A DNA stretch of 64,000 nt from Runella salmonicolor (GTDB lineage Bacteria > Bacteroidota > Bacteroidia > Cytophagales > Spirosomataceae), in assembly GCF_024158025.1 (NCBI RefSeq), contig NZ_JAMZEL010000001.1, forward strand, positions 744,001 to 808,000. The letters are read 5' to 3'. Below are positions 53,000 through 61,140 of this stretch, piece after piece. The notes under the pieces are model-generated. The model made no database searches and was not told where the DNA came from. It was given only the letters and a program-made list of their open reading frames with translations. A program made the position numbers and the translations under genes. Every line of letters starts with the position of its first letter. Positions within the stretch are counted from its first letter, which is position 1.

Positions 53000-53350
53000 A
53001 TGAAAACACTCCTCACTTTTGAAGACATCGGCGAATTTGTGCTCGCGGTCTTTTTGTTCAGCCGCCTAGAATATGCCTGGTGGTGGTTTCCCGCCCTTTT
53101 GTTACTCCCTGACCTAAGCATGATAGGCTACTTAGTCAACACCCGAATCGGGGCATATCTCTATAACTTCGTGCACCACAAAGCCTTGGGAATCAGCGTT
53201 GCTTTGGTTGGATTCTCTTTGACTTCTTCGACATTGATGTTGGCAGGAGTTATCTTGTTCGCCCATTCTGCGATGGACCGTATTTTTGGTTATGGTCTAA
53301 AATACACCGATTCCTTCAAGCACACTCATTTAGGATGGATTGGAAAATAA
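53000..53350 (+). CDS. DUF4260 family membrane protein
   Basis: 116 residues with three or four hydrophobic helices. The pattern EYAWWWFPALLLLPDLSMIGYLVNTRIGAYLYNFVHH and AHSAMDRIFGYGLKY fits DUF4260. 19 nt after the DUF3995 gene, 43 nt before tolC. Function unknown. It is widely found next to TetR regulators. Confidence 0.85.
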   Translation: MKTLLTFEDIGEFVLAVFLFSRLEYAWWWFPALLLLPDLSMIGYLVNTRIGAYLYNFVHHKALGISVALVGFSLTSSTLMLAGVILFAHSAMDRIFGYGLKYTDSFKHTHLGWIGK

Positions 53351-53366
53351 CTTTTTTTTACCCTTT

Positions 53367-53384
53367 CACTAAACACTGTTCATT
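53367..53384 (+). promoter_or_regulatory. Second TetR operator before tolC
   Basis: CACTAAACACTGTTCATT differs from the site in the tetR promoter at one position, the centre of the palindrome AACA-C-TGTT. It begins 27 nt before the tolC ATG. No exact TAnnTTTG box is visible next to it, but TACCCTTT (53359-53366) is a weak candidate. Confidence 0.65.
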
Positions 53385-53393
53385 TTATAAGAT

Positions 53394-54743
53394 ATGATAA
53401 GGATATACTACACTATGTTTCTGCTCCTGATGAGCATTGGCATACAAGCCCAGCATTCGGCTATTTTGGAGGAATATGTTCAGGAAGGATTAAAAAATAA
53501 CCTCGCCCTGAAACAAGAGAATCTGGAAATTCAAAAAGTGCTCGAAAATATTCAACAGGCAAAAGCTTTGTTCTATCCTCGCGTCACTTTTGCGCCTACC
53601 TATTCGTTGGCTGCTGGCGGACGCCGGTTGCAGTTTCCCGTCGGCGATTTACTCAATCCAGTATACAGCACGCTCAATAAGCTAACCCAAACAAGCGTAT
53701 TTCCACAAATTGATAACGTTGACGAGTTGTTAGCTCCCAACAACTTTCACGACACCAAAATCAGCGTTCAGTACTCCATTTACAACCCTGAAATTCAGTA
53801 CAATTACCTGATACAGAAAACGCTACTGACCGCGCAGGAAGCCAAGAAGAAAGTGTACGAAAATGAACTTCGGCACACCATTGAGGGTGCGTATTATCAA
53901 TACTTACAGGCATCTGAAGCCATTAAAATTTTTGGAAATGCGCAAAAAACGCTCAATGAGCTGGTACGCCTGAATCAGAAATTGGTCAACAATAACGTAC
54001 TGACCAAAGACGCCGTCATTGGCGCTGAATACGAAATCAGCAAACTAAACCAACAGCTCGCGGTAGCAACCAAAAACCGTGAAACGGCGAAGGCTTACTT
54101 TAACTTTCTGTTAAACAGAGAATTGAGCGCAGGGGTTTTGGTTGACTCAACGAATCTGATTCCCGCCGCGGCCTATGAATCTTTAGATAAACTGAGTGAA
54201 TCTGCCCTGCAAAACCGTCAGGAATTAAATCAACTCGACCAATCCATTTTAGCGTCTAAAACGGCCATTATCCTTCAGGAAAAAGCCGCCAAACGCCCAT
54301 CGGTGTTTATTGGTGGCAATACGGGTTTTCAGGGATTTGGCTATACGTTCAATCAACAGGCATACGGAGTGGCCCAACTCGGCTTGACTTGGGATTTATT
54401 TAAAGGATACGAACGCAAATCCAAAATTCAAGGCGCCAAAATTCAGACCGAATTGCTCAAAACCAAAAAGCTAGAAGTAGAAAAACAGATAGAACTGCAA
54501 GTTACTCAGGCATTTCTTGAACTTCAGGCCACCCGAGAAAATCTAAAACTGGTTCAGGACGGCGTCAACAAAGCAACGCAATATTTCAGCGTCATTGACA
54601 GTCGATACCGAAACAACAATGTGCTTTACATTGAATGGATTAAAGCCCAAAACGAAGTCGTAACGGCTCATTTGCAACAGTCGCTCGCGCGTTTTGATGT
54701 GTTAATCAAAGAATCATTGCTAAATAAAGTGACCGCCCACTAA
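53394..54743 (+). CDS. TolC family outer-membrane efflux protein
   Basis: 449 residues with a signal peptide (ending GIQAQ). Two long helical OEP repeats (about 25-240 and 245-440) with coiled-coil segments such as LENIQQAKALFYPRVTFAP and LKLVQDGVNKATQYFSVIDSRYRN. Forms the trimeric outer-membrane channel of a tripartite pump with the next two genes. Possibly expressed from its own TetR-controlled promoter. Confidence 0.94.
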   Translation: MIRIYYTMFLLLMSIGIQAQHSAILEEYVQEGLKNNLALKQENLEIQKVLENIQQAKALFYPRVTFAPTYSLAAGGRRLQFPVGDLLNPVYSTLNKLTQTSVFPQIDNVDELLAPNNFHDTKISVQYSIYNPEIQYNYLIQKTLLTAQEAKKKVYENELRHTIEGAYYQYLQASEAIKIFGNAQKTLNELVRLNQKLVNNNVLTKDAVIGAEYEISKLNQQLAVATKNRETAKAYFNFLLNRELSAGVLVDSTNLIPAAAYESLDKLSESALQNRQELNQLDQSILASKTAIILQEKAAKRPSVFIGGNTGFQGFGYTFNQQAYGVAQLGLTWDLFKGYERKSKIQGAKIQTELLKTKKLEVEKQIELQVTQAFLELQATRENLKLVQDGVNKATQYFSVIDSRYRNNNVLYIEWIKAQNEVVTAHLQQSLARFDVLIKESLLNKVTAH

Positions 54744-54792
54744 TCGCCCCCATCTTCTCAACTAAAAAAATGATTTTATAACGCATACAATC

Positions 54793-55836
54793 ATGAAACA
54801 ATACTCATTCATCATTACCCTTTTTCTGCTTGTAGCCTGCGGAAAACAGGAAGAAAAAAAAGCCGACAACGCCATGGGCGACGAAACGGTCGTTCCTGTA
54901 AAACTTGAAAAAGTAACGCAAACCGTTCGCTCCGAATCCATTAGTGCCTCTGGCTTGGTAGCTTCGTCGGAAGAAGCCAAGCTGTCGTTTAAAATCGGGG
55001 GCATCATTCAAAAAATCTTTGTAGAGGAAGGACAAAAAGTCCGCAAAGGACAAGTACTGGCGTCGTTAAACATGACCGAAATCGACGCACAGGTGAGTCA
55101 GGCTAAATTCGGGGTTGAAAAAGCCGAGCGCGATTTTAAACGCGTTGAAAATATGCTCAAAGACACCGCCGCCACGCTCGAACAAATGCAAAACGCTACC
55201 ACGGGCTTTGATGTAGCGAAACAAAGCCTGCAAATTGCGCAGTTCAACCGCTCGTATGCCCAAATAACGTCCCCAATTGACGGAGCCGTTATCAAAAAAA
55301 TGGCCAATGAAGGCGAATTAACTGGACCAGGAACCCCGATTTTTTACATTACCTCCAATCGTCAAAGCGACTGGGTGGTGCGCGTGGGAGTTTCAGACAA
55401 AGACTGGGCACGCTTGAAAATAGGCGACAAAGCAAATGTCTCGTTGGATGCCTACCCCACCGAAACGTTTACGGGAACCGTTACAAAATTGGCGCCTGCC
55501 GCCGACCCCATGAACAAACTTTACGAAATTGAGGTCCGCATTAACCCCAACGGCCAACGATTTGCGTCTGGGCTTTTTGCCAAAGTAGAGCTTAAACCCG
55601 TACAGAATCGCAATTATATCATGGTACCCATCGAGGCCATCGTTGAAGGCAACGGACAGGACGCTTTTGTGTACGTTTTGGATGACTCACGCAAGAAAGT
55701 GAAACGGCTACCCATCCGCATTGGGTTTGTAGATGGCGATAAAGTACTGGTGACCAATGGTTTGGAAGGCATTACGGAGGTAGTTACCTCGGGAAGTGCT
55801 TTTCTGACCGAATCTTCCAATGTAATCATCAAATAG
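54793..55836 (+). CDS. RND efflux periplasmic adaptor (membrane-fusion lipoprotein)
   Basis: 347 residues with lipobox LVAC (cysteine at 16). HlyD/AcrA-type layout: barrel-sandwich half motif (SFKIGGIIQKIFVEEGQKVRKGQVLASL), short helical hairpin (AKFGVEKAERDFKRVENML), second half motif (YAQITSPIDGAVIKK), then beta-barrel and membrane-proximal domains. Links the TolC channel to the RND pump. The helical hairpin is short. Confidence 0.95.
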   Translation: MKQYSFIITLFLLVACGKQEEKKADNAMGDETVVPVKLEKVTQTVRSESISASGLVASSEEAKLSFKIGGIIQKIFVEEGQKVRKGQVLASLNMTEIDAQVSQAKFGVEKAERDFKRVENMLKDTAATLEQMQNATTGFDVAKQSLQIAQFNRSYAQITSPIDGAVIKKMANEGELTGPGTPIFYITSNRQSDWVVRVGVSDKDWARLKIGDKANVSLDAYPTETFTGTVTKLAPAADPMNKLYEIEVRINPNGQRFASGLFAKVELKPVQNRNYIMVPIEAIVEGNGQDAFVYVLDDSRKKVKRLPIRIGFVDGDKVLVTNGLEGITEVVTSGSAFLTESSNVIIK

Positions 55837-55851
55837 ACCACACCTACACCG

Positions 55852-58800
55852 ATGAATCTTTCAGAATTTTCCGTCAAGAACTGGCAGTTTATGCTGGTGA
55901 TGTTTGTGGGAGTGGTAGCGCTTGGGCTCAACTCCCTCTTTAATATGCCCCGCGCCGAAGACCCTACGTTTGAGGCTCCTACGTTTGTGATTACGGTGAT
56001 TTATCCCGGCACCGACCCCAAAGACATGGAGGAATTGGTCGTTGACCCCGTCGAAAAACGCCTCAATGAACTCAAAGACGTTAAAAATATCCGTACCACC
56101 ATCGACGACGGGCTCGCCGTATTTATGCTGGAATACGAATACGCGGTCGATAATGATGAAAAAAAACAGGAGATAGCCCGCGAAGTAAATTCTATGCGCA
56201 GCATTTTACCCACTGATATTTTTGATATTCGTTACTTCCAATTCGACCCCGGCTTGGTCAATATAGTTCAGGTAGCCTTGGTTTCGGAGGTAGCTTCGTA
56301 CAAAGAAATGGCCGATTATTCCGAAAAACTACGGAAGACATTGGAGAAAATCAAAGACCTACGGAGCGTAAAAGATTACGGTTTTCCGAAAGAAAACGTA
56401 CGTGTTTCGCTCAACATCGAGAAAATGGCGCAAGAAGGCATTGCCATCAACCGGGTATTGGGGGCATTGCAGGCCGAAAACCTCAACATTCCTGCGGGTA
56501 GCGTGCAAGAAGGGGCACGGCGATTCAACGTCAAGACCAGCGGTGATTATGAGTCGTTGGAACAAATGCGCAACACGATTGTGTCCACCAACGGTCAGAA
56601 AATCATTTACTTAAGAGACATCGCCGACGTTGATTTCAATTACGAAGAAGAAACCAACCTTACCCGCCTCAACGGCCGACGTGCGGTCTTGGTAGCGGCG
56701 GCCCAAAAAACGGGAAAAAACATCACAGAAACGGGAAAAGTGCTTAATGCAAGTTTGACCGAATTTGAGAAAACGATGCCCAAGCACATCAAAATGGTCA
56801 AATATTTCGACCAATCGGTGAGTGTTGACCGTCGTTTAGGCCGCTTTGCCAAAGACTTCGGCATTGCCATTCTGCTCGTGGCGCTTACGCTCCTCCCCCT
56901 CGGCTTACGGGCGGCGGTGGTCGTCATGATTTCGATTCCGCTTTCCTTGGCCATCGGTCTCACCGCCGTCGACTATCTAGGCTATAGCATCAATCAATTG
57001 AGCGTAGTAGGGTTGATTGTGGCGTTGGGGATATTGGTGGACGACTCCATTGTGGTCGTCGAAAACATTGAGCGCTGGATGCGCGATGGTTTTTCCAAAC
57101 GCGAAGCCGCCGTCAAAGCCACCAAACAAATCACATTGGCCGTAATTGGCTGTACTGTTACGCTGATTTTAGCCTTTTTACCGCTGTTGTTTTTACCCGA
57201 AGCCTCGGGGGATTTTATCCGAAGTTTGCCCATGGCCGTTGCCATGACGATTTTGGCTTCGATGGTAGTTTCGCTCACGATTGTTCCCTTTTTGAGCAGC
57301 CGTTTGTTGGAAAACAGCCATAATCCCGAAGGAAATATTTTTCTGAGAGCGTTGAAAAAAGTCATTTCAGGTTCGTACAGCAAGTTGCTCAACTGGGCGC
57401 TGCGGCATCCGCTTCCTACGCTTTTATTCGCGGGATTACTGTTCGGGATGTCGTTATACATTCCCAAAATCATCGGATTCGGATTGTTTCCAAAATCGGA
57501 GAAACCCATGTTCAGAATTACGTTGGAAACGCCCGAAGGCAGTAGTCTAACCGAAACCAACCGCGTGGCGCGTACCGTAGAAAATGAATTAAAGCGTATT
57601 AGCGAAGTGAAATTTTTCTCTACGAGCGTCGGGCGTGGCAATCCACGAATGTACTACAACGTCATTGAACGCTCAGAGTCAAGCAACTACGCGGAGGTAT
57701 TTGTACAGTTACAGGACGAAATTCACCCGCCAGAAAAAGAAAAAATCATTGACCAACTGCGCGACCGCCTGCGCTACGTGCCCAATGCCAACGTGGAAGT
57801 TGTGGATTTTGAGCAAGGCCCCAACACCGAAGCGCCCGTGGCAATTCGGGTCATGGGTGAGGATTTGGAAAAACTTCGCAGTGTGGCCGCCGACGTAGAA
57901 AAAGTCTTAAAAGAAACGCCGGGCACGATTTACGTTAAAAATCCCCTGACCACGCGCCGTACCGACTTACGGGTAAAAATCAATAAAGAAAAAGCGGGAT
58001 TGTTGGGAATATCAGTTGCCGACATCAACCGCACCGTTCGTTTGGCGATTGCAGGGTTAAACATCGGAACCTTCAAAGATGAAAATGGCGACGATTACGG
58101 CATCAACGTTACCCTTCCCAAAGGAAAAACAACTACCCCCGATGTATTGAACAATCTGTACGTGAACACCTTAACTGGTGCAGCAATTCCATTGCGTCAG
58201 GTGGCGGATATTCAGTTTGAAACCTCAACCAATCAAATCCGACACTACGACCGCGACCGTTTTGTCACAATTTCGGCCTTTGTAAAAAGCGGTTATTTGG
58301 TAGATAATGTGTACAAAGACATCATTAGCAAGCTTGATAAATATAAATTCCCCAACGATTTTAGCTACGTAGCCGCCGGCGAACTGGAAGCTCGTCAAAA
58401 ATCGTTCGGCGGCTTAGGAACCATCATTCTCATCACCGCTTTCGGGTTTCTGGGGGTTTTAATCTTAGAATTTGGGAATTTCAAGAGTTCATTGATTGTG
58501 CTTTCGGTCATTCCATTGGGTATCATTGGGGCTTTTACGATGCTGTGGATTGTGGGCTACCCACTCTCATTTGTGGCCGTAATTGGGCTTATTGCCTTGA
58601 TTGGAATTGAGGTCAAGAACTCTATTTTGCTCGTTGATTTCACCAATCAACTCCGCGAAGAAGGTGTTCCGTTGATTGAGGCCATTCAAGAAGCGGGCGA
58701 GATTCGATTTGTGCCTATCGTACTTACTTCACTAACGGCCATTGGTGGATTAATCCCCTTGGCCATTGAAGGGAACCCGCTTTATTCGCCGTTGGCTTGG

Positions 58801-58914
58801 GTTTTGATTGGCGGACTCATCAGTTCAACCTTACTTTCGCGCATCGTTACGCCCGTATTGTACCGCCTGATTCCGCCTAGGGTGGAAGTAAAAAAGCAGG
58901 AAGTTGAGAGCTAA
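55852..58914 (+). CDS. RND efflux permease (AcrB/MexB-type family)
   Basis: Proton-driven inner-membrane pump, 1020 residues, 12 membrane helices and two large periplasmic loops. TM4 has the proton-relay Asp pair in GILVDDSIVVVENIERW, TM10 has the Lys in GIEVKNSILLVDF. N-terminus (PRAEDPTFEAPTFVITVIYPGTDPKDMEELVVDPVEKRLNEL) fits the HAE-1-like group. 15 nt after the adaptor. Substrates are probably hydrophobic or amphiphilic compounds; not readable from the sequence. Confidence 0.96.
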   Translation: MNLSEFSVKNWQFMLVMFVGVVALGLNSLFNMPRAEDPTFEAPTFVITVIYPGTDPKDMEELVVDPVEKRLNELKDVKNIRTTIDDGLAVFMLEYEYAVDNDEKKQEIAREVNSMRSILPTDIFDIRYFQFDPGLVNIVQVALVSEVASYKEMADYSEKLRKTLEKIKDLRSVKDYGFPKENVRVSLNIEKMAQEGIAINRVLGALQAENLNIPAGSVQEGARRFNVKTSGDYESLEQMRNTIVSTNGQKIIYLRDIADVDFNYEEETNLTRLNGRRAVLVAAAQKTGKNITETGKVLNASLTEFEKTMPKHIKMVKYFDQSVSVDRRLGRFAKDFGIAILLVALTLLPLGLRAAVVVMISIPLSLAIGLTAVDYLGYSINQLSVVGLIVALGILVDDSIVVVENIERWMRDGFSKREAAVKATKQITLAVIGCTVTLILAFLPLLFLPEASGDFIRSLPMAVAMTILASMVVSLTIVPFLSSRLLENSHNPEGNIFLRALKKVISGSYSKLLNWALRHPLPTLLFAGLLFGMSLYIPKIIGFGLFPKSEKPMFRITLETPEGSSLTETNRVARTVENELKRISEVKFFSTSVGRGNPRMYYNVIERSESSNYAEVFVQLQDEIHPPEKEKIIDQLRDRLRYVPNANVEVVDFEQGPNTEAPVAIRVMGEDLEKLRSVAADVEKVLKETPGTIYVKNPLTTRRTDLRVKINKEKAGLLGISVADINRTVRLAIAGLNIGTFKDENGDDYGINVTLPKGKTTTPDVLNNLYVNTLTGAAIPLRQVADIQFETSTNQIRHYDRDRFVTISAFVKSGYLVDNVYKDIISKLDKYKFPNDFSYVAAGELEARQKSFGGLGTIILITAFGFLGVLILEFGNFKSSLIVLSVIPLGIIGAFTMLWIVGYPLSFVAVIGLIALIGIEVKNSILLVDFTNQLREEGVPLIEAIQEAGEIRFVPIVLTSLTAIGGLIPLAIEGNPLYSPLAWVLIGGLISSTLLSRIVTPVLYRLIPPRVEVKKQEVES

Positions 58915-58928
58915 AATTATCTCTAACA

Positions 58929-58968
58929 AAAAGCCCCGCTTGGTTTCATCAGGCGGGGCTTTTTTTAT
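58929..58968. terminator. Bidirectional terminator between RND pump and OPT transporter
   Basis: AGCCCCGC-TTG and CAG-GCGGGGCT form an 11-bp stem with a 7-nt loop, with T runs on both strands. It serves the convergent genes on either side. Confidence 0.9.
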
Positions 58969-58981
58969 TCTACATTGATTT

Positions 58982-61021
58982 CTATCGCTTCATCGCCACC
59001 CGATACAGCACCGCTCCCATCGCCGCAAACATAACCGCGCCCAAGAGTTGATAACCGCCTTCGCCGATAAAAGATGCCAAAACGGGTTCAAGATTAATTT
59101 TAGCCAAAGCATTGAAAATAGAATCATTGACCGAAAGTAAAGCCACAACAACGCCCGCCAAAGCACCACCTGCCACCAAGCCCGTTGAAAAGAGATTTCC
59201 TTTTCCCAAATCAGCGTCTTCTTCTTCGATGCCTTTGCGTTTGGCATTCCAATTCACAAAGGCTTTCACGCAACCACCCGCAAAAATGGGTAAGGTCGTC
59301 GAAAGAGGAAGATAAAGCCCTACGGCAAACGATAGGGCATTAACACCCATTATTTCGATGGTAATGGCCGTAAAAACGCCCACCAATACAAACTGCCAAT
59401 CCAAATTAAACGACAATAATCCTTTGATAAGCGTTGCCATGAGCGTACCCTGCGGAGCGGGAAATTTGTCAGTTCCGATGGCGTGCTGAATGCCCTGCGC
59501 CACCAAATCGGGCGTGGGCGTATCGAGCAACTTGACCGTTGCCCCAATCACCAAAGACGAAACAATGACCCCGATAAAGAGCGCTATTTGCTGGTACTTG
59601 GGCGTAGCTCCGACCAAATACCCCGTTTTTAAGTCTTGTGATGTATTTCCTGCGTTGGCGGCAGCGATGCAAATCATCCCGCCAATCACCAACACCGCTG
59701 GCTCATACAATTTACCCGTTAATCCAAACCCGATGAATACCAACGACGTCGCCATAATCGTCGCAATGGTCATGCCCGAAACTGGCGATGAACTTGAACC
59801 GATAATACCCACAATCCGGCTCGCGACCGTCACGAAGAAAAAGCCAAACACCACCACCAAAACGGCAATCAGCAATTTGGTCAACCAACCATCGCCGGGG
59901 ATTTGGGGCAAAATGACCATCAATACCACCAACGCCAAGCATCCGAAAATCACCACTTTAAACGACAAATCCTGCTCTGTACGGACGCGAGCACCTTCAT
60001 TGCCCGCTTTCATTGAAGCCAAGCTTTGCTGAAACGAAGAAATAATCGTGGGAATACTTTTCAGCAACGCCATAAAACCGCCCGCTGCCACAGCTCCCGC
60101 GCCAATTTGGCGAATATATGCGCGATAAATAGCCGCCGCCGTATCGTTAAAGCTATGTGTGGCGGGATTCCACCCACCAGGACCACCCGACGTAGCGAGG
60201 TCTTTGAGGTAACCGAGTTTGATTAATTGCTCAGCAATGGTATCACCCGGAACAAGTGTTGCCAAAAGCGGAATCAATCCCAACCAAGCCAATAAACCCC
60301 CGCCGACCAACACCGCCGAAATCCGAAAACCAATAATATACCCAACGCCCAAATATTCGGGCGTGATTTCACCGCTGACCACCGCCGATGGAAAGATTTT
60401 ACTGGCTTGCTCAGAAGCTATTCGAGGCACTTCGGCAATCACGTGCAGGATTTTCTGAAAAAATGCATACAGCATGGCAAGGCCCAAGCCCTGATAGGCC
60501 GTTTTGGCCAAATCACCGCCTTTTTCGCCCGCAATCAGCACCGAGCCGCAGGCGGTTCCTTCGGGGTATGGAAGGGTACCGTGTTCTTGCACAATCAACG
60601 AGCGCCGCAACGGAATCATCATCAATGTCCCCAAAATTCCGCCCAAAATGGCCAACGTTAAAATTGTCCAATAGTTGAAAAAATCGGCTCCGATACTTTT
60701 TCCTTCTTCGGTCGTGGATAAAAAAAGAAAACCGGGCAAGGTAAATACCACACCTGACGCGATGGATTCGCCCGCCGAACCCGTGGTTTGAATAATGTTA
60801 TTTTCCAGAATGGTGGTACCCAAATACTTGCGTCCGAGCGAAATCGCCAAGACCGCTATCGGGATAGAAGCCGACACTGACAGCCCAGCTTTGAGCGACA
60901 AATAAACCGTGGCAGCCCCAAATAAAACACCGAAAAGAATGCCCACCACGACCGACTTTACGGTAAATTCGGCCATGTTTTGCTCGTTGGGCACGTAGGG
61001 TTTGAAGTCTTTGATTTCCAT
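58982..61021 (-). CDS. OPT family oligopeptide transporter
   Basis: Inner-membrane secondary transporter, 679 residues with about 15-16 helices. N-terminal VPNEQNMAEFTVKSVVVGILFGVLFGAATVYLSLKAGLSVSASIPIAVLAISLG and LPYPEGTACGSVLIAGEKGG are typical for the prokaryotic OPT branch. Substrates of the family are small peptides or metal chelates. It stands alone between two terminators; no neighbour suggests the substrate. Confidence 0.94.
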   Translation of the reverse strand: MEIKDFKPYVPNEQNMAEFTVKSVVVGILFGVLFGAATVYLSLKAGLSVSASIPIAVLAISLGRKYLGTTILENNIIQTTGSAGESIASGVVFTLPGFLFLSTTEEGKSIGADFFNYWTILTLAILGGILGTLMMIPLRRSLIVQEHGTLPYPEGTACGSVLIAGEKGGDLAKTAYQGLGLAMLYAFFQKILHVIAEVPRIASEQASKIFPSAVVSGEITPEYLGVGYIIGFRISAVLVGGGLLAWLGLIPLLATLVPGDTIAEQLIKLGYLKDLATSGGPGGWNPATHSFNDTAAAIYRAYIRQIGAGAVAAGGFMALLKSIPTIISSFQQSLASMKAGNEGARVRTEQDLSFKVVIFGCLALVVLMVILPQIPGDGWLTKLLIAVLVVVFGFFFVTVASRIVGIIGSSSSPVSGMTIATIMATSLVFIGFGLTGKLYEPAVLVIGGMICIAAANAGNTSQDLKTGYLVGATPKYQQIALFIGVIVSSLVIGATVKLLDTPTPDLVAQGIQHAIGTDKFPAPQGTLMATLIKGLLSFNLDWQFVLVGVFTAITIEIMGVNALSFAVGLYLPLSTTLPIFAGGCVKAFVNWNAKRKGIEEEDADLGKGNLFSTGLVAGGALAGVVVALLSVNDSIFNALAKINLEPVLASFIGEGGYQLLGAVMFAAMGAVLYRVAMKR

Positions 61022-61095
61022 GAAGTGAAGGTTTAGGGAGGTATGTTTGGCACTAAATATAACCTATAAAGCCATTATTACTTCCATCTAACATA

Positions 61096-61120
61096 GAAAA
61101 GGCGAGCAATTAGCCCGCCT
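61096..61120 (-). terminator. Terminator after the GH9 gene
   Basis: On the minus strand AGGCGGGC pairs with GCTCGCCT (8 bp, one G-T) around TAATT and is followed by TTTTCTAT. It lies 21 nt past the stop codon. Confidence 0.8.
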
Positions 61121-61140
61121 CTTCCAATGAATCACAATAT

